From Planctomycetota bacterium (GTDB taxonomy: Bacteria; Planctomycetota; B143-G9): a stretch of 5,259 nt of DNA. Each line of letters opens with the position of its first letter. Within the stretch, counting starts at the first letter, position 1. A program made the translations under genes and the position numbers. The stretch lies in contig QNBY01000103.1 in NCBI GenBank assembly GCA_003644275.1, positions 1 to 5,259 on the forward strand, in the 5' to 3' direction. The notes under the pieces are model-generated. The model saw nothing but the letters and a program-made list of their open reading frames with translations, had not been told where the DNA came from and ran no database searches. This document shows positions 1 to 5,204 of the stretch, piece after piece.

Positions 1-547
1 CGCTCTCCTCGAGCTCCTCCGGCGTGCGGACCTGCTCCTCCAACACCTGCGCCACTATGTCCTTCAGCTCGCTGGGTTCCGTGTGGCCCGAGCCCAGCGA
101 TATGGAGTATATCTCCTGCTCGGCCGTCTCGATTATCTCGGCCACCGGCCTCTGCTGCTTGTACGCCTCGGACTGCACCTTGGTGGCCGCGGAGATGACC
201 CTCCTCAGCAACGCCTTGTCGCGCACTATGGAGGCGTGCTTCTCTATGTTCGGGGCGGCGGCGGAGTAGTCGTCGAGGGAGAGCAGGAACTCCATCCCGC
301 CCGCCGATTCGAGCAGCCCCTGGTCGCGCAGCCAGGAACGCACGACGTGGAAGTCCACGCCCTCGCTGCGCTGGTAGAGCGCCTTGAGCGCCCGGAACAC
401 GAGCCGGTGGGCGGCGGTGTAGAAGTCGTCCTCGTCGAGCCTGTCCACGGCCACGGCGAGGGCGTCCGGGTTGGTGAGCGCTGCGCCGAGGACGCACTTC
501 TCCGCCTCGCCGTCGTGCGGGGGAACCCTGACGGGATCGGCGCTCAT
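1..547 (-). CDS. dnaB: Replicative DNA helicase DnaB, amino-terminal part (cut by window edge)
   Basis: DnaB is the hexameric 5'-3' helicase that unwinds the replication fork and recruits primase. Only about 182 codons are inside the window; the RecA-like ATPase domain, with the Walker motifs, lies off the left edge, so whether the gene is intact cannot be judged. The visible part begins MSADPVRVPPHDGEAEKCVLG, where DGEAEKCVLGAAL (12-24) matches the usual EAExAVLGxxL. Further matches are DDFYTAAHRLVFRALKALY (40-58), VDFHVVRSWLRDQGLLESAG (64-83), NIEKHASIVRDKALLRR (100-116) and the linker-helix region around SELKDIVAQVLEEQ (159-172). The ATG at 547 has GAGGAG 9 nt upstream, overlapping the rplI end. 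rplI-dnaB is a widely conserved pair, which supports the chromosomal replicative helicase rather than a phage copy. No intein or insertion is seen in this part. Confidence 0.95.
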   Translation of the reverse strand, partial: MSADPVRVPPHDGEAEKCVLGAALTNPDALAVAVDRLDEDDFYTAAHRLVFRALKALYQRSEGVDFHVVRSWLRDQGLLESAGGMEFLLSLDDYSAAAPNIEKHASIVRDKALLRRVISAATKVQSEAYKQQRPVAEIIETAEQEIYSISLGSGHTEPSELKDIVAQVLEEQVRTPEELEES

Positions 548-553
548 GCGGCG

Positions 554-997
554 TTACTCCTCGGCGATGACGTGGATGGTGATGTTCGCCTGGATGCCGT
601 CCTTCAGTTTCACGGGAACGGAATGGGTGCCCACCTGCTTGATGTGCTCCTCGAGCAACACCTGCCTGGGTTCGAGGGCGAATCCCCTCTCCTGCAGCTT
701 CGCCACTATGTCGTTGGCGGTCACGGAGCCGTACAGCAGCCCGTCGTGCGCGCGCTCCACGAACTCCAGCTCCAGCGTCTGGAGCTGCTCGGCGAGAAGC
801 TGCTGCGCCTCCCGGCGCTTGCGGTTGCGTATCTCCATCTTGCGCCGCTCGTTCTCCAGCATCTTCTTGTTGGAGGAGTCGATCTTGATGGCGAACTTCT
901 TGGGGATGAGGTAGTTTCGGGCGTAGCCGTCGGCCACCGTCACTATGTCGCCGCGCCTGCCCAGCTTGGGGACGTCTTCCAGCAACAGTATCTCCAT
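554..997 (-). CDS. rplI: Large ribosomal subunit protein bL9
   Basis: L9 binds 23S rRNA near the L1 stalk and helps reading-frame fidelity. The 147 residues show the full two-domain layout. An amino-terminal RNA-binding domain (1 to about 50) starts MEILLLEDVPKLGRRGDIV and contains VADGYARNYLIPKKFA (21-36), the family signature. It is followed by a long charged connecting helix (about 42-75) and a carboxyl domain with LYGSVTANDIVAKL (88-101), HIKQVGTHSVPVKL (118-131) and ITIHVIAEE (139-147). Length matches the usual 147-150. The ATG at 997 has GGAGG 7 nt upstream; frames open further upstream run into rpsR and are not part of the protein. dnaB begins 6 nt after the stop, and the last L9 codons plus the stop supply its ribosome binding site. 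Confidence 0.97.
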   Translation of the reverse strand: MEILLLEDVPKLGRRGDIVTVADGYARNYLIPKKFAIKIDSSNKKMLENERRKMEIRNRKRREAQQLLAEQLQTLELEFVERAHDGLLYGSVTANDIVAKLQERGFALEPRQVLLEEHIKQVGTHSVPVKLKDGIQANITIHVIAEE

Positions 998-1014
998 GAG
1001 GTCTCCTCCCGGTA

Positions 1015-1254
1015 TCAGTAGAGTTTGACGAACGGCATGAGGGCCATGATGCGGGCCCGCTTGATGGCGCGCTTTATCATCTTCTGGTGCTTGTTGCAAT
1101 GGCCCATCCGCTTCCTGCCGAGTATCTTGCCCTGCGGCGTGGTGAGCTTCTGCAGGGTGGGTATGTCCTTGTAGTCTATCCGCTCCACGCCCGCCGCGCA
1201 GAACCTGCACACGTGCTTGACGGGCGATTTCCTCTTCTTCCTTCTCTTTGCCAT
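1015..1254 (-). CDS. rpsR: Small ribosomal subunit protein bS18, zinc-site (C+) form
   Basis: S18 binds S6 and 16S rRNA on the small-subunit platform. The 79-residue protein has a basic start (MAKRRKKRK), then CRFC (16-19), the S18 hallmark [12 protein letters not shown] (26-37), [12 protein letters not shown] (42-53) and [17 protein letters not shown] (63-79). Cys16 and Cys19 together with Cys53 and His56 form a CxxC plus CxxH pattern expected to bind zinc; E. coli S18 lacks most of these ligands. The ATG has AGGAG 6 nt upstream. The gene lies 35 nt after ssb, the longest gap inside the cluster, and 17 nt before rplI. That 35-nt gap holds no convincing promoter or terminator. Confidence 0.97.
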   Translation of the reverse strand: MAKRRKKRKSPVKHVCRFCAAGVERIDYKDIPTLQKLTTPQGKILGRKRMGHCNKHQKMIKRAIKRARIMALMPFVKLY

Positions 1255-1289
1255 TGTGCGCTCCTATCCGTTGTTCCGTCGGAATACTG

Positions 1290-1715
1290 TCAAAACGGGA
1301 TGTCCTCGTCGTCCTCCGTGTGCGGCGTCTCGTTGCGCGGGGGGGCGGACGGCCTCTCCTGCGCGTGCGAGCCGGAGGAACCGGACGACGAACTCCGCGG
1401 CATGAACTGGAAGTTCTCCGCCACCACCCGTATCTTCGAGCGGCGCTCGCCGTTGGCCTCCCACTGGTCGAGCACGAGCCTGCCCTCGACGAGGATGGCG
1501 TTGCCCTTCCGGAGGTAGCGGCTCAGCGTCTCGGCGCTCTTGCCCCACGCCTGCACGTCTATGAAGAGGGTCTCCTGCTTGCGGTTCTCGCCGCTTCCGA
1601 AGTAGCGGTTCACCGCGAGCCTGAAGTCGCTCACGGCGGTGCCGGAAGGGGTGTAGCGCAGCTCGGGGTCCCTCACGCAGTTGCCCAAGAGTATCACTTT
1701 GTTGAAGCCGGTCAT
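1290..1715 (-). CDS. ssb: Single-stranded DNA-binding protein
   Basis: SSB coats single-stranded DNA in replication, repair and recombination and recruits partners through its acidic tip. Residues 1-105 form the OB fold: NKVILLGNCVRDPELRYTPS (5-24), AVSDFRLAVNRYF (27-39), FIDVQAWGKSAETLSRYLRKG (split as FIDVQAWGK at 51-59 and AETLSRYLRKG at 61-71) and LVEGRLVLDQW (75-85). Trp57 and Trp85 are likely base-stacking residues by family analogy. A short linker of about 28 residues, rich in Ser, Gly and Pro, leads to the tip DDEDIPF (135-141), the classic partner-docking end. At 141 residues it is shorter than the common 160-180. The ATG overlaps the rpsF stop (ATGA), with AAAGGAG 7 nt upstream inside rpsF. 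Its place between rpsF and rpsR is the conserved bacterial arrangement and supports the replicative SSB over a phage or accessory paralogue. Confidence 0.97.
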   Translation of the reverse strand: MTGFNKVILLGNCVRDPELRYTPSGTAVSDFRLAVNRYFGSGENRKQETLFIDVQAWGKSAETLSRYLRKGNAILVEGRLVLDQWEANGERRSKIRVVAENFQFMPRSSSSGSSGSHAQERPSAPPRNETPHTEDDEDIPF

Positions 1716-2254
1716 TTTTCCTCTCCTTTCGCCTCGCCTTCATCGGAAGCGCCCGCCTCGGGGGCGGCCTCGCCGGCGGGTCCGGCGGCCGGTTTTTCCT
1801 CTTTCTCCCCGGGAGCCGCGTCCAGCTCGCCCACCATGGACGCCACCTTCGCCTCGTCGGGCGCGGAGACGGAGCGGGCGCGCGCGGGCTTCTCGCGCGG
1901 CTCCTCGGCGTCGGCCTCGAAGAGCTCGTCGTGCTTCTTGCTCTCGTCGAACAGGCCGTCCTCGTCCCGCAGGATCATGTGCCGGATGACGGTCTCCGAC
2001 AGCCTGAACTGGCGGTTCATCTTGATGATGGCGTCGGGCTCGGAGTTGAAGTGAACGAGTATGTACGTCCCCTTGACGTATTCCTTGTTGTTGAACTTGA
2101 TGCGATAGGCGAGCCGCCTCTCGGCCCACTTCACCATCTGCACCACCTCGCCGCCGAAGCGCTCGAGAATGCCCTTGATGTGGTTCTCCACTTCCTCGTA
2201 GTTGGTCCTGGCGAGGTTGTTGTCCACCAGGAACATGGCCTCGTATAGTCTCAA
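1712..2254 (-). CDS. rpsF: Small ribosomal subunit protein bS6 with long acidic C-terminal extension
   Basis: S6 sits on the platform of the small subunit and pairs with S18, encoded two genes downstream. Residues 1 to about 98 are the S6 fold: MRLYEAMFLVD at the start, then WAERRLAYRIKFNNKEYVKGTY (split here as WAERRLAYRI at 43-52 and FNNKEYVKGTY at 54-64) and RLSETVIRHMILR (84-96). The start is TTG at 2254, chosen because AAAGGAGG lies 5 nt upstream and because the next ATG, at codon 7, would remove the first beta strand. The remaining ~82 residues are a low-complexity Glu, Ala, Pro, Gly and Lys tail ending EGEAKGEEK. Many S6 proteins are only 95-135 residues, so this one, at 180, is long. 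The tail codons also carry the ssb ribosome binding site, and the stop overlaps the ssb start (ATGA). Confidence 0.95.
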   Translation of the reverse strand: MRLYEAMFLVDNNLARTNYEEVENHIKGILERFGGEVVQMVKWAERRLAYRIKFNNKEYVKGTYILVHFNSEPDAIIKMNRQFRLSETVIRHMILRDEDGLFDESKKHDELFEADAEEPREKPARARSVSAPDEAKVASMVGELDAAPGEKEEKPAAGPAGEAAPEAGASDEGEAKGEEK

Positions 2255-2259
2255 GACAG

Positions 2260-2267
2260 CCTCCTTT
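2260..2267 (-). promoter_or_regulatory. Ribosome binding site fixing the TTG start of rpsF
   Basis: AAAGGAGG lies 5 nt before TTG at 2254 and is a near-perfect match to the anti-Shine-Dalgarno sequence. Its first A is also the last base of the pth stop codon TGA. It decides the TTG start over the ATG six codons later, which has no comparable site at the right distance. Confidence 0.9.
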
Positions 2268-2851
2268 CAAAAGGCCTGGTCGGTTGATGAAATCTTGTCG
2301 GGTGCGTTGAACGCCGCCTGCGCCTCCTCGAGGCCGCGGGCTATCCAGGCCTCCACGGCGTCCGCGGCGTTCTGCAACGCTATGTCCAGCGCTTCCCTCT
2401 CGACGGGCGAGAAACGCGAGAGGACGAAAGAGGTGGGATCTCCCTCGAGGGGGCCTATCCCCACCCGCAGCCTCACGAACTCCCGGCCCACCGTGGAGAT
2501 TATGGACTTCAGGCCGTTGTGCCCTCCGTCCGAGCCTCCCTTCTTGAGCCTCAACCTTCCCAGGGGGAGGTTGAAGTCGTCCACCACGACGAGCAGGGAC
2601 TCCGGCGGGAGCTTGTAGAACGCCGTGAGCTGTCCCACGCTCCTGCCGGAGAGGTTCACGAAGGTGCCGGGCTTGAGCAGAAGCACCTTCTCGCCGCCCA
2701 CCGAGGCATCGGCGAAGAGCCCGGAGAAGTTCCCCTTCCACGAGAGGCCCCACCTGTCGGCGAGGATGTCGAGCACCTCGAACCCGACGTTGTGCCGGGT
2801 GCCGACGTACTGGCGTCCGGGATTTCCGATGCCTGCGACGGCCTTCGTCAC
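2267..2851 (-). CDS. pth: Peptidyl-tRNA hydrolase
   Basis: Pth cleaves the ester bond of peptidyl-tRNA released from stalled ribosomes, recycling tRNA in the cytoplasm. The 194-residue protein carries GIGNPG with Asn10 (7-12), TRHNVGF with catalytic His20 (18-24), KPGTFVNLSG with Asn66 (60-69), VVDDFNLPLG with Asp91 at the position of the E. coli catalytic Asp93 (89-98), and GGHNGLKSI with His111 and Asn112 (109-117). Length is normal for the family (about 185-200). The start is a GTG at 2851 that overlaps the rplY stop as GTGA. GAGGAG at 2860-2865 lies 8 nt upstream, and the resulting protein begins MTKAVAGIGNPG, aligning with the usual MKxIVGLGNPG start. Frames open further upstream read through rplY and are not Pth. 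rplY-pth is a common bacterial gene pair. rpsF follows after 12 nt, and its ribosome binding site overlaps the end of pth. Confidence 0.96.
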   Translation of the reverse strand: MTKAVAGIGNPGRQYVGTRHNVGFEVLDILADRWGLSWKGNFSGLFADASVGGEKVLLLKPGTFVNLSGRSVGQLTAFYKLPPESLLVVVDDFNLPLGRLRLKKGGSDGGHNGLKSIISTVGREFVRLRVGIGPLEGDPTSFVLSRFSPVEREALDIALQNAADAVEAWIARGLEEAQAAFNAPDKISSTDQAF

Positions 2852-3495
2852 TCCTTGCTCTCCTCTTCCTTCTTCTCCTCGGCCTCGGGGGCTTCGGCTT
2901 CCTCGGCCTCGGGGGCTTCGACTTCCTCGGCCTCCTCGACCTGCGCGCGGGAGGGCAGGTGTATCTCGCAGATGCGGAGGTCGGTGCGCGTGCGAAGCGT
3001 TATCTTCTCCGGTATCTCCACGTCGGCGAGCGTGAGGGCGTCCCCTATCTCCAGGTCGGTCACGTTCACCGTTATCTCGGGCGGTATGTCCATGGGAAGG
3101 CCCGTCACCTCCACGTCGGAGATGAGGATGGTGAACACGCCGCCCTTCACCACTCCGGCGGGCGTGCCCTTGAAGTTGATGGGCACCACCGCGTTTATGG
3201 GCCTGTCCATCCTGGCTTCCACCAGGTCCACGTGCAGGACGGAGTCCTTGATGTTGTCCCACTCGATGCCCTTGAGGAAGGCGGGTCGGACCTCCTCGCC
3301 CTCGAGCTCCAGCTCGATGAGCTGCGCGTGCTCGCTGAGAAGACGGCGCACCTCGCCGAGCTTCGTCTTGATGGGTATGGATTCGTTCTCGTCGGGGAGG
3401 ACCAGGTTCGCCGGAACGTAACCCTCCCGGCGAAGCCTCCTGTTGGCGTTCTTGCCCGTGTCCTCGCGTCTTGCTGCCTTTATTCGCAGAACCAT
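2848..3495 (-). CDS. rplY: Large ribosomal subunit protein bL25, long Ctc/TL5 type, with acidic tail
   Basis: L25 binds 5S rRNA in the large ribosomal subunit. The 215-residue product is the long form, compared with the single-domain E. coli protein of about 94 residues. Residues 1-90 form the 5S-binding domain, with the signature TGKNANRRLRREGYVPA (13-29) and HVDLVEA (88-94). Residues from about 95 to 180 match the TL5/Ctc beta domain, including PINFKGTPAGVVKGGV. The last ~35 residues are almost all Glu, Ala, Pro and Lys and come from a tandem repeat. I chose the ATG at 3495 because AGGAGG lies 4 nt upstream and the product then begins MVLRIKAARRE, as in the family. A GTG at 3510 in the same frame would add five residues and would make that ribosome binding site part of the coding sequence. 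The gene begins 18 nt after prs and its stop overlaps the pth start. Confidence 0.93.
   Translation of the reverse strand: MVLRIKAARREDTGKNANRRLRREGYVPANLVLPDENESIPIKTKLGEVRRLLSEHAQLIELELEGEEVRPAFLKGIEWDNIKDSVLHVDLVEARMDRPINAVVPINFKGTPAGVVKGGVFTILISDVEVTGLPMDIPPEITVNVTDLEIGDALTLADVEIPEKITLRTRTDLRICEIHLPSRAQVEEAEEVEAPEAEEAEAPEAEEKKEEESKE
2860..2865 (-). promoter_or_regulatory. Ribosome binding site for the GTG start of pth
   Basis: GAGGAG within the last codons of rplY is 8 nt before the GTG at 2851. With the GTGA overlap it suggests that pth is translated by coupling to rplY. Confidence 0.7.
2876..2934. repeat. 24-bp tandem repeat, about 2.5 copies, in the 3' end of rplY
   Basis: On the plus strand TCCTCGGCCTCGGGGGCTTC begins at 2876 and again at 2900. 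The two 24-bp units differ at one base near the end, and a third partial unit of 11 bases starts at 2924. The period is eight codons and keeps frame, giving the repeating Glu-Ala-Pro-Glu-Ala-Glu-Glu tail of L25. Such repeats can change copy number by slippage without breaking the reading frame. Confidence 0.9.
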
Positions 3496-3499
3496 AGAA

Positions 3500-3505
3500 C
3501 CTCCT
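3500..3505 (-). promoter_or_regulatory. Ribosome binding site fixing the ATG start of rplY
   Basis: AGGAGG lies 4 nt before the ATG at 3495, between the prs stop and rplY. It supports that ATG over the in-frame GTG at 3510, which lies upstream of this site. Confidence 0.85.
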
Positions 3506-3513
3506 GTCACGGA

Positions 3514-4464
3514 TCAGGGTTTGTTTCGGAACAACCAGCTTATGGACTCGTTGGAGTGTATGCGGCGTATCGCCTCGCCGAGCAGCGGCCCCATAGAGAT
3601 GACTTCCGCCTTGCCCATCTCCCTGTCCTTCCCGTCGAGGGGGATGGTGTCGGTGATGTAGAGCCGGTCTATCGGCGACTCCTTTATCTTCCTCACCGCC
3701 TCGCCCGCCAGCACGGCGTGCGTGACGGCGGCGAATATCTTCTCGGCCCCCGCTTCCTTGGCGGTGCGCGCCGCGCTCACCAGCGTCCCGCCCGTGGACA
3801 CCATGTCGTCCACCAGAAGCAGTATCTTCCCCTTCACGTCGCCGATTATGTTGGGCATCTCCACCTTGTCGTCCGCCGTCCGCCGCTTGTCTATCACCGC
3901 CAGCGGTATCCTGAGCCTGTCGGCGAACTCCCGCGCTATCTTTATGCTCCCTATGTCCGGCGACATGACCACCATGTTGTCCAGGTCCATGCGCCGGAAG
4001 ATGGGAGCGAACTCCACCACGCCCATCAGGTGGTCGCAGGGTATGTCGAAGAAGCCCTGTATCTGCGAGGCGTGCAGGTCCATGGTGAGGATGCGGTCGG
4101 CCCCCGCCTTCACCAGCAGGTTGGCGATGAGCTTCGCCGTTATCGGCACGCGCCCCTCGTGCTTGCGGTCCTGGCGGGCGTAGCCGTAGTACGGGATGAC
4201 CGCCGTTATCCGCTCCGCCGAGGCCCGCCGGAGGGCGTCTATCATGATGAGAAGCTCCATCAGGTTCTCGTTCACCGGCGGACAGGTGGGCTGTATGACG
4301 AACACGTCGAGCCCGCGCACGTCCTGCTGGATCACCACCTTTATCTCGCCGTCCGGGAAGCGTCCCACCTCCGCCTGGCCCAGCGGCCGGCCGAGATAGT
4401 CGCTTATCGCCGAGGCGAGCTTCCTGTTGGCGTTGCCGGTGATGAGAGCGATAGAGCCTTTCAT
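3514..4464 (-). CDS. prs: Ribose-phosphate pyrophosphokinase (PRPP synthetase)
   Basis: This enzyme transfers pyrophosphate from ATP to ribose 5-phosphate, giving PRPP for purine, pyrimidine, NAD, histidine and tryptophan synthesis. The 316-residue length is typical of class I Prs. Motifs in order: GRFPDGEIKV (34-43), YYGYARQDRK catalytic-loop region (92-101), DLHASQIQGFFDIPCDHL (129-146) with catalytic-type His131, SPDIGS (168-173), IDKRR (191-195) with Lys193 and Arg195, NIIGDVKGK (205-213), the ribose-5-phosphate loop VDDMVSTGGT (218-227), and a carboxyl end EAIRRIHSNESISWLF (297-312). The loop has Ser223 where class I enzymes usually have Asp, as in VDDMIDTGGT. The ATG overlaps the uridylyltransferase stop (ATGA), and GGAGG at 4469-4473 lies 4 nt before it, so translational coupling is likely. 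Pairing with glmU and rplY is a recurrent bacterial gene order. About half the isoleucine codons in the first ~145 are ATA. Identity is secure. Confidence 0.97.
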   Translation of the reverse strand: MKGSIALITGNANRKLASAISDYLGRPLGQAEVGRFPDGEIKVVIQQDVRGLDVFVIQPTCPPVNENLMELLIMIDALRRASAERITAVIPYYGYARQDRKHEGRVPITAKLIANLLVKAGADRILTMDLHASQIQGFFDIPCDHLMGVVEFAPIFRRMDLDNMVVMSPDIGSIKIAREFADRLRIPLAVIDKRRTADDKVEMPNIIGDVKGKILLLVDDMVSTGGTLVSAARTAKEAGAEKIFAAVTHAVLAGEAVRKIKESPIDRLYITDTIPLDGKDREMGKAEVISMGPLLGEAIRRIHSNESISWLFRNKP

Positions 4465-5204
4465 CTTTCCTCCATTCGGTTCAGGACCGCCTCCGCCCGG
4501 GCGAGCTGTTCGGGCGTGTTCACTCCCAGCGCCTCGCGCGGATCGGAGAGGGTCACGGTCTCCACTCCGCCGCCGTGCTCCAGCATCCGCCGCAACACGT
4601 CCGGCAGGTAGTACTCGCTTTGCGCGTTGTGCCGGTCCACGCCGCCGAGCTCCTCGAACACCCGCGAGGCGTCGAAGCAGTACACGCCGGTGTTCACCTC
4701 GCGCACGGCGAGCGTCGCCTCGTCCGCGTCCCGGTGCTCCACCACGCCGCGCACCGAGCCCGTCCCGTCGCGCACCACGCGCCCGTAGCCCGAGGGATCG
4801 TCCAGCACGGCGGTCAGCATGACCGCCCATGCGCCGGACCTCTCCCTCCGCTCGACCAGGGAGGCGAGGGTGCCCGGTGCGAGCAGGGGCGTATCCCCGC
4901 ACAACACCAGCAGAGAACCCGTTCTCGGACACAGGGGGGCGGCCTGGGCGAGCGCGTGCGCGGTGCCGAGCTGCTCCCGCTGCTCGACGTAGAGCACGTC
5001 GGACGGAAGCGCCGCGGCGACCCGCTGCGCCTGATGGCCTACGACGGTGACTATTCGAGGGATGCCGGCCCGGCGGACGGAGGATATCACGCGAAGCAAC
5101 ATCGCCCTCCCCGCCACGGGTATGAGCACCTTGGGGAGGTCGCTCTTCATGCGCGTACCCTTGCCCGCGGCAAGGATGACTGCGGTGGCGTCTCTTTCGT
5201 TCAT
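4461..5204 (-). CDS. glmU: GlmU-type sugar-1-phosphate uridylyltransferase, nucleotidyltransferase domain only
   Basis: The 247-residue protein matches the uridylyltransferase half of GlmU, which makes UDP-GlcNAc from GlcNAc-1-phosphate and UTP in the cytoplasm for peptidoglycan. Visible motifs are LAAGKGTRM (residues 11-19) followed by SDLPKVL with Lys25, QLGTAHA (78-84), GDTPLL with metal-binding Asp104 (103-108), GYGRVV (139-144), VEHRDA (155-160), VNTG (170-173) and GVN with Asn229 (227-229). All expected catalytic positions seem present. The protein stops in the linker helix, whereas full GlmU is about 450-460 residues with a left-handed beta-helix acetyltransferase domain; no hexapeptide repeats follow. 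The stop overlaps the prs start by 4 bases, so the short form looks real rather than a window artefact. The ATG at 5204 sits 9 residues before the nucleotide-binding motif, as in the family, but has no good ribosome binding site. The frame is open upstream to the window edge (GTG at 5255). The exact sugar substrate is inferred. Confidence 0.85.
   Translation of the reverse strand: MNERDATAVILAAGKGTRMKSDLPKVLIPVAGRAMLLRVISSVRRAGIPRIVTVVGHQAQRVAAALPSDVLYVEQREQLGTAHALAQAAPLCPRTGSLLVLCGDTPLLAPGTLASLVERRERSGAWAVMLTAVLDDPSGYGRVVRDGTGSVRGVVEHRDADEATLAVREVNTGVYCFDASRVFEELGGVDRHNAQSEYYLPDVLRRMLEHGGGVETVTLSDPREALGVNTPEQLARAEAVLNRMEER

Noticed and set aside
83..1021. A 312-codon open frame on the plus strand
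   Set aside because: It is antisense to dnaB, rplI and the end of rpsR, has biased His/Val/Leu/Gly composition and no recognisable domain. It is a shadow of the real genes.
1274..1284. Palindrome TTCCGACGGAA in the ssb-rpsR gap as an operator or terminator
   Set aside because: It is a 5-bp inverted repeat with a one-base centre, too tight for an RNA hairpin, with no T-run after it. A match this short can easily arise by chance.
2255..2340. An S6:S18-binding leader RNA upstream of rpsF
   Set aside because: The region is mostly pth coding sequence and I could not identify the conserved bulged hairpin. A covariance-model search of this region would decide it.
1740..2753. A 337-codon open frame on the minus strand overlapping pth and rpsF in another frame
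   Set aside because: It is Arg- and Gly-rich with no motif, and the other frame encodes well-matched Pth and S6.
2876..2934. The 24-bp repeats as a CRISPR-like array
   Set aside because: The units are contiguous, without spacers, and lie in frame within the rplY coding tail.
2959..4611. A 550-codon open frame on the plus strand
   Set aside because: It lies antisense to rplY, prs and the uridylyltransferase, all confidently identified. Its product is rich in His, Val, Arg and Leu with no known motif, as expected from the reverse strand of GC-rich coding DNA.
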